Below, piece by piece: positions 63,140 through 64,000 of a stretch of DNA of 64,000 nt. Source of the stretch: Streptomyces sp. NBC_01717 (GTDB taxonomy: Bacteria; Actinomycetota; Actinomycetes; Streptomycetales; Streptomycetaceae); NCBI RefSeq assembly GCF_036248255.1, contig NZ_CP109178.1, positions 1,984,001 through 2,048,000 on the forward strand. The letters are read 5' to 3'. The translations under genes and the position numbers were made by a program. The notes under the pieces are model-generated. The model ran no database searches. It saw only the letters and a list, made by a program, of their open reading frames with translations, and was not told the origin of the DNA. The stretch's first letter is position 1; every line of letters starts with the position of its first letter.

Positions 63140-64000
63140 TCACGGCTTTGCGCTCGGCCTCACGACCATCGCCGAACCACCACCCCGCCGGACCTTCTCC
63201 GCCGCGGCGAGCCACCGCCCGTCCGGCAACCGTTGCACACCCGTGGCCGCCCCGATCTCGGGGTTGAGCTTGAAGGCATGCCCCAGCGACTCCAGCTCGC
63301 TCCGCAGCGGACTGTTCCACAGCCCCGGTTCGAGCTCCGTCGTCGGCGAGTTGCGCTGGCTGGCGCGCGGCGCCGCGATCGCGTCGACCAGCGGAAGGCC
63401 CCGGTCGACCGTGCCGATGAGCGACTGGAGCACGGTGGTGATGATCGTGGCGCCGCCCGGCGACCCCAGAGCCAGCAGCGGCTGCCCGTGCTTCAGCACG
63501 ATCGTCGGCGAGATCGACGACCGAGGCCGCTTGCCCGGACCCGGCAGATTCGGATCGTGCACCGCAGGGTCGGCCGGGGCGAACGAGAAGTCCGTCAGTT
63601 CGTTGTTGAGCAGATAGCCGCGCCCCGGCACGGTGAGGGCACTGCCGCCGGTCTGCTCGATGGTCAGGGTGTACGCGACGACATTGCCCCACTTGTCCGC
63701 GGCCGTCAGATGCGTGGTGTTCTCCCCTTCGTACGTCGTCGGGGCGGCCGTTCCACGGTTCGCGCAGTCGGCCGGGTGGCGCGGGTCGCCGGGGGCGAGC
63801 GGGCTGGTCAGCACCGCGTCGTCCTTGATCAGGCACTCCCGCGAGTCGGCGTACCGCTGACTGAGCAGGCCGCGCGTCGGTACGTCCTCGAACGCCGGGT
63901 CGCCGACCCACCGCCCACGGTCCGCGAACGCGATCCGGCTCGCCTCGATGTAGCGGTGCAGATACTGCGCCTCGGTCGCCCGCGAAAGGTCCGTGGACTC
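63140..64000 (-). CDS. ggt: Gamma-glutamyltransferase, 5' end outside window
   Basis: The C-terminal 286 codons of a gamma-glutamyltranspeptidase, an N-terminal-nucleophile enzyme that is exported and self-cleaved. The catalytic threonine is in ENTTHLTAADKWGNVV, followed by TIEQTGGSALTVPGRGYLLN and PTIVLKHGQPLLALGSPGGA, the small-subunit hallmarks. The stop is TGA at 63140. The large-subunit domain and signal peptide lie beyond the window end. Confidence 0.92.
   Translation of the reverse strand, partial: ESTDLSRATEAQYLHRYIEASRIAFADRGRWVGDPAFEDVPTRGLLSQRYADSRECLIKDDAVLTSPLAPGDPRHPADCANRGTAAPTTYEGENTTHLTAADKWGNVVAYTLTIEQTGGSALTVPGRGYLLNNELTDFSFAPADPAVHDPNLPGPGKRPRSSISPTIVLKHGQPLLALGSPGGATIITTVLQSLIGTVDRGLPLVDAIAAPRASQRNSPTTELEPGLWNSPLRSELESLGHAFKLNPEIGAATGVQRLPDGRWLAAAEKVRRGGGSAMVVRPSAKP

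Overview
The window is a high-GC actinomycete chromosome and almost certainly Streptomyces. Third codon positions are overwhelmingly G/C. A sugar ABC operon lacks its own ATPase, as expected where a shared MsiK-type ATPase serves several importers. There are many TetR/LuxR/XRE/MmyB-type regulators, an F420-dependent oxidoreductase, a DtxR/DmdR-type iron box, and many leaderless or GTG starts. I see no rRNA, tRNA, CRISPR array or intact phage. The mix of intact metabolic operons with short hypotheticals and gene fragments fits a variable region or chromosome arm rather than a core region.

Layout. 1-5.6 kb: a sugar-uptake operon on the minus strand (solute-binding lipoprotein, two permeases, clan GH-A glycosidase cut by the window edge), divergent from a LacI repressor with a strong palindrome between them. 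5.6-10.3 kb: signalling genes (SpoIIE-type phosphatase, GHKL ATPase, orphan NarL-type regulator, TrmB/LuxR-type regulator). 10.7-18 kb: an MFS transporter, a baeRF2-like protein followed by a THEP1-like NTPase, a secreted beta-propeller/Ig-like protein, and a CopD-type membrane protein behind an iron box. 18-28 kb: small hypotheticals, an MmyB regulator/SDR pair, DUF4291, DUF6461, DUF805 and a double-GNAT protein, with decayed fragments between them.

28-42 kb is the most eroded part. It holds an internally deleted IS5-type transposase, a LysR stub, a frameshifted tyrosine-recombinase-like gene plus a second C-terminal remnant of the same kind, and a Ser/Thr kinase reduced to its first and last codons. 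Between these stand intact small regulator/enzyme pairs: VOC+ABM, DUF1772/TetR, ArsR+VOC, and two oxidoreductases beside a TetR. 42-53 kb returns to ordinary genes: a lipoate ligase-like protein with reversed domain order, a NarL-type two-component system, an AhpD-like protein plus methyltransferase, an amidase, and a two-gene operon of an AbiEii-like nucleotidyltransferase with an internally duplicated partner.

53-59.7 kb is a coherent reductive pyrimidine (or hydantoin) catabolism locus on the minus strand: beta-ureidopropionase, omega-aminotransferase, dihydropyrimidinase, an LLM flavin/F420 oxidoreductase and an NCS1 permease. Its two promoters share an identical 15-bp palindromic element, which suggests one regulator not encoded here. 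60-64 kb has a long hypothetical, a PPOX-type oxidoreductase, a divergent XRE regulator/methionine aminopeptidase pair separated by 17-bp tandem repeats, and the 3' part of a gamma-glutamyltransferase.
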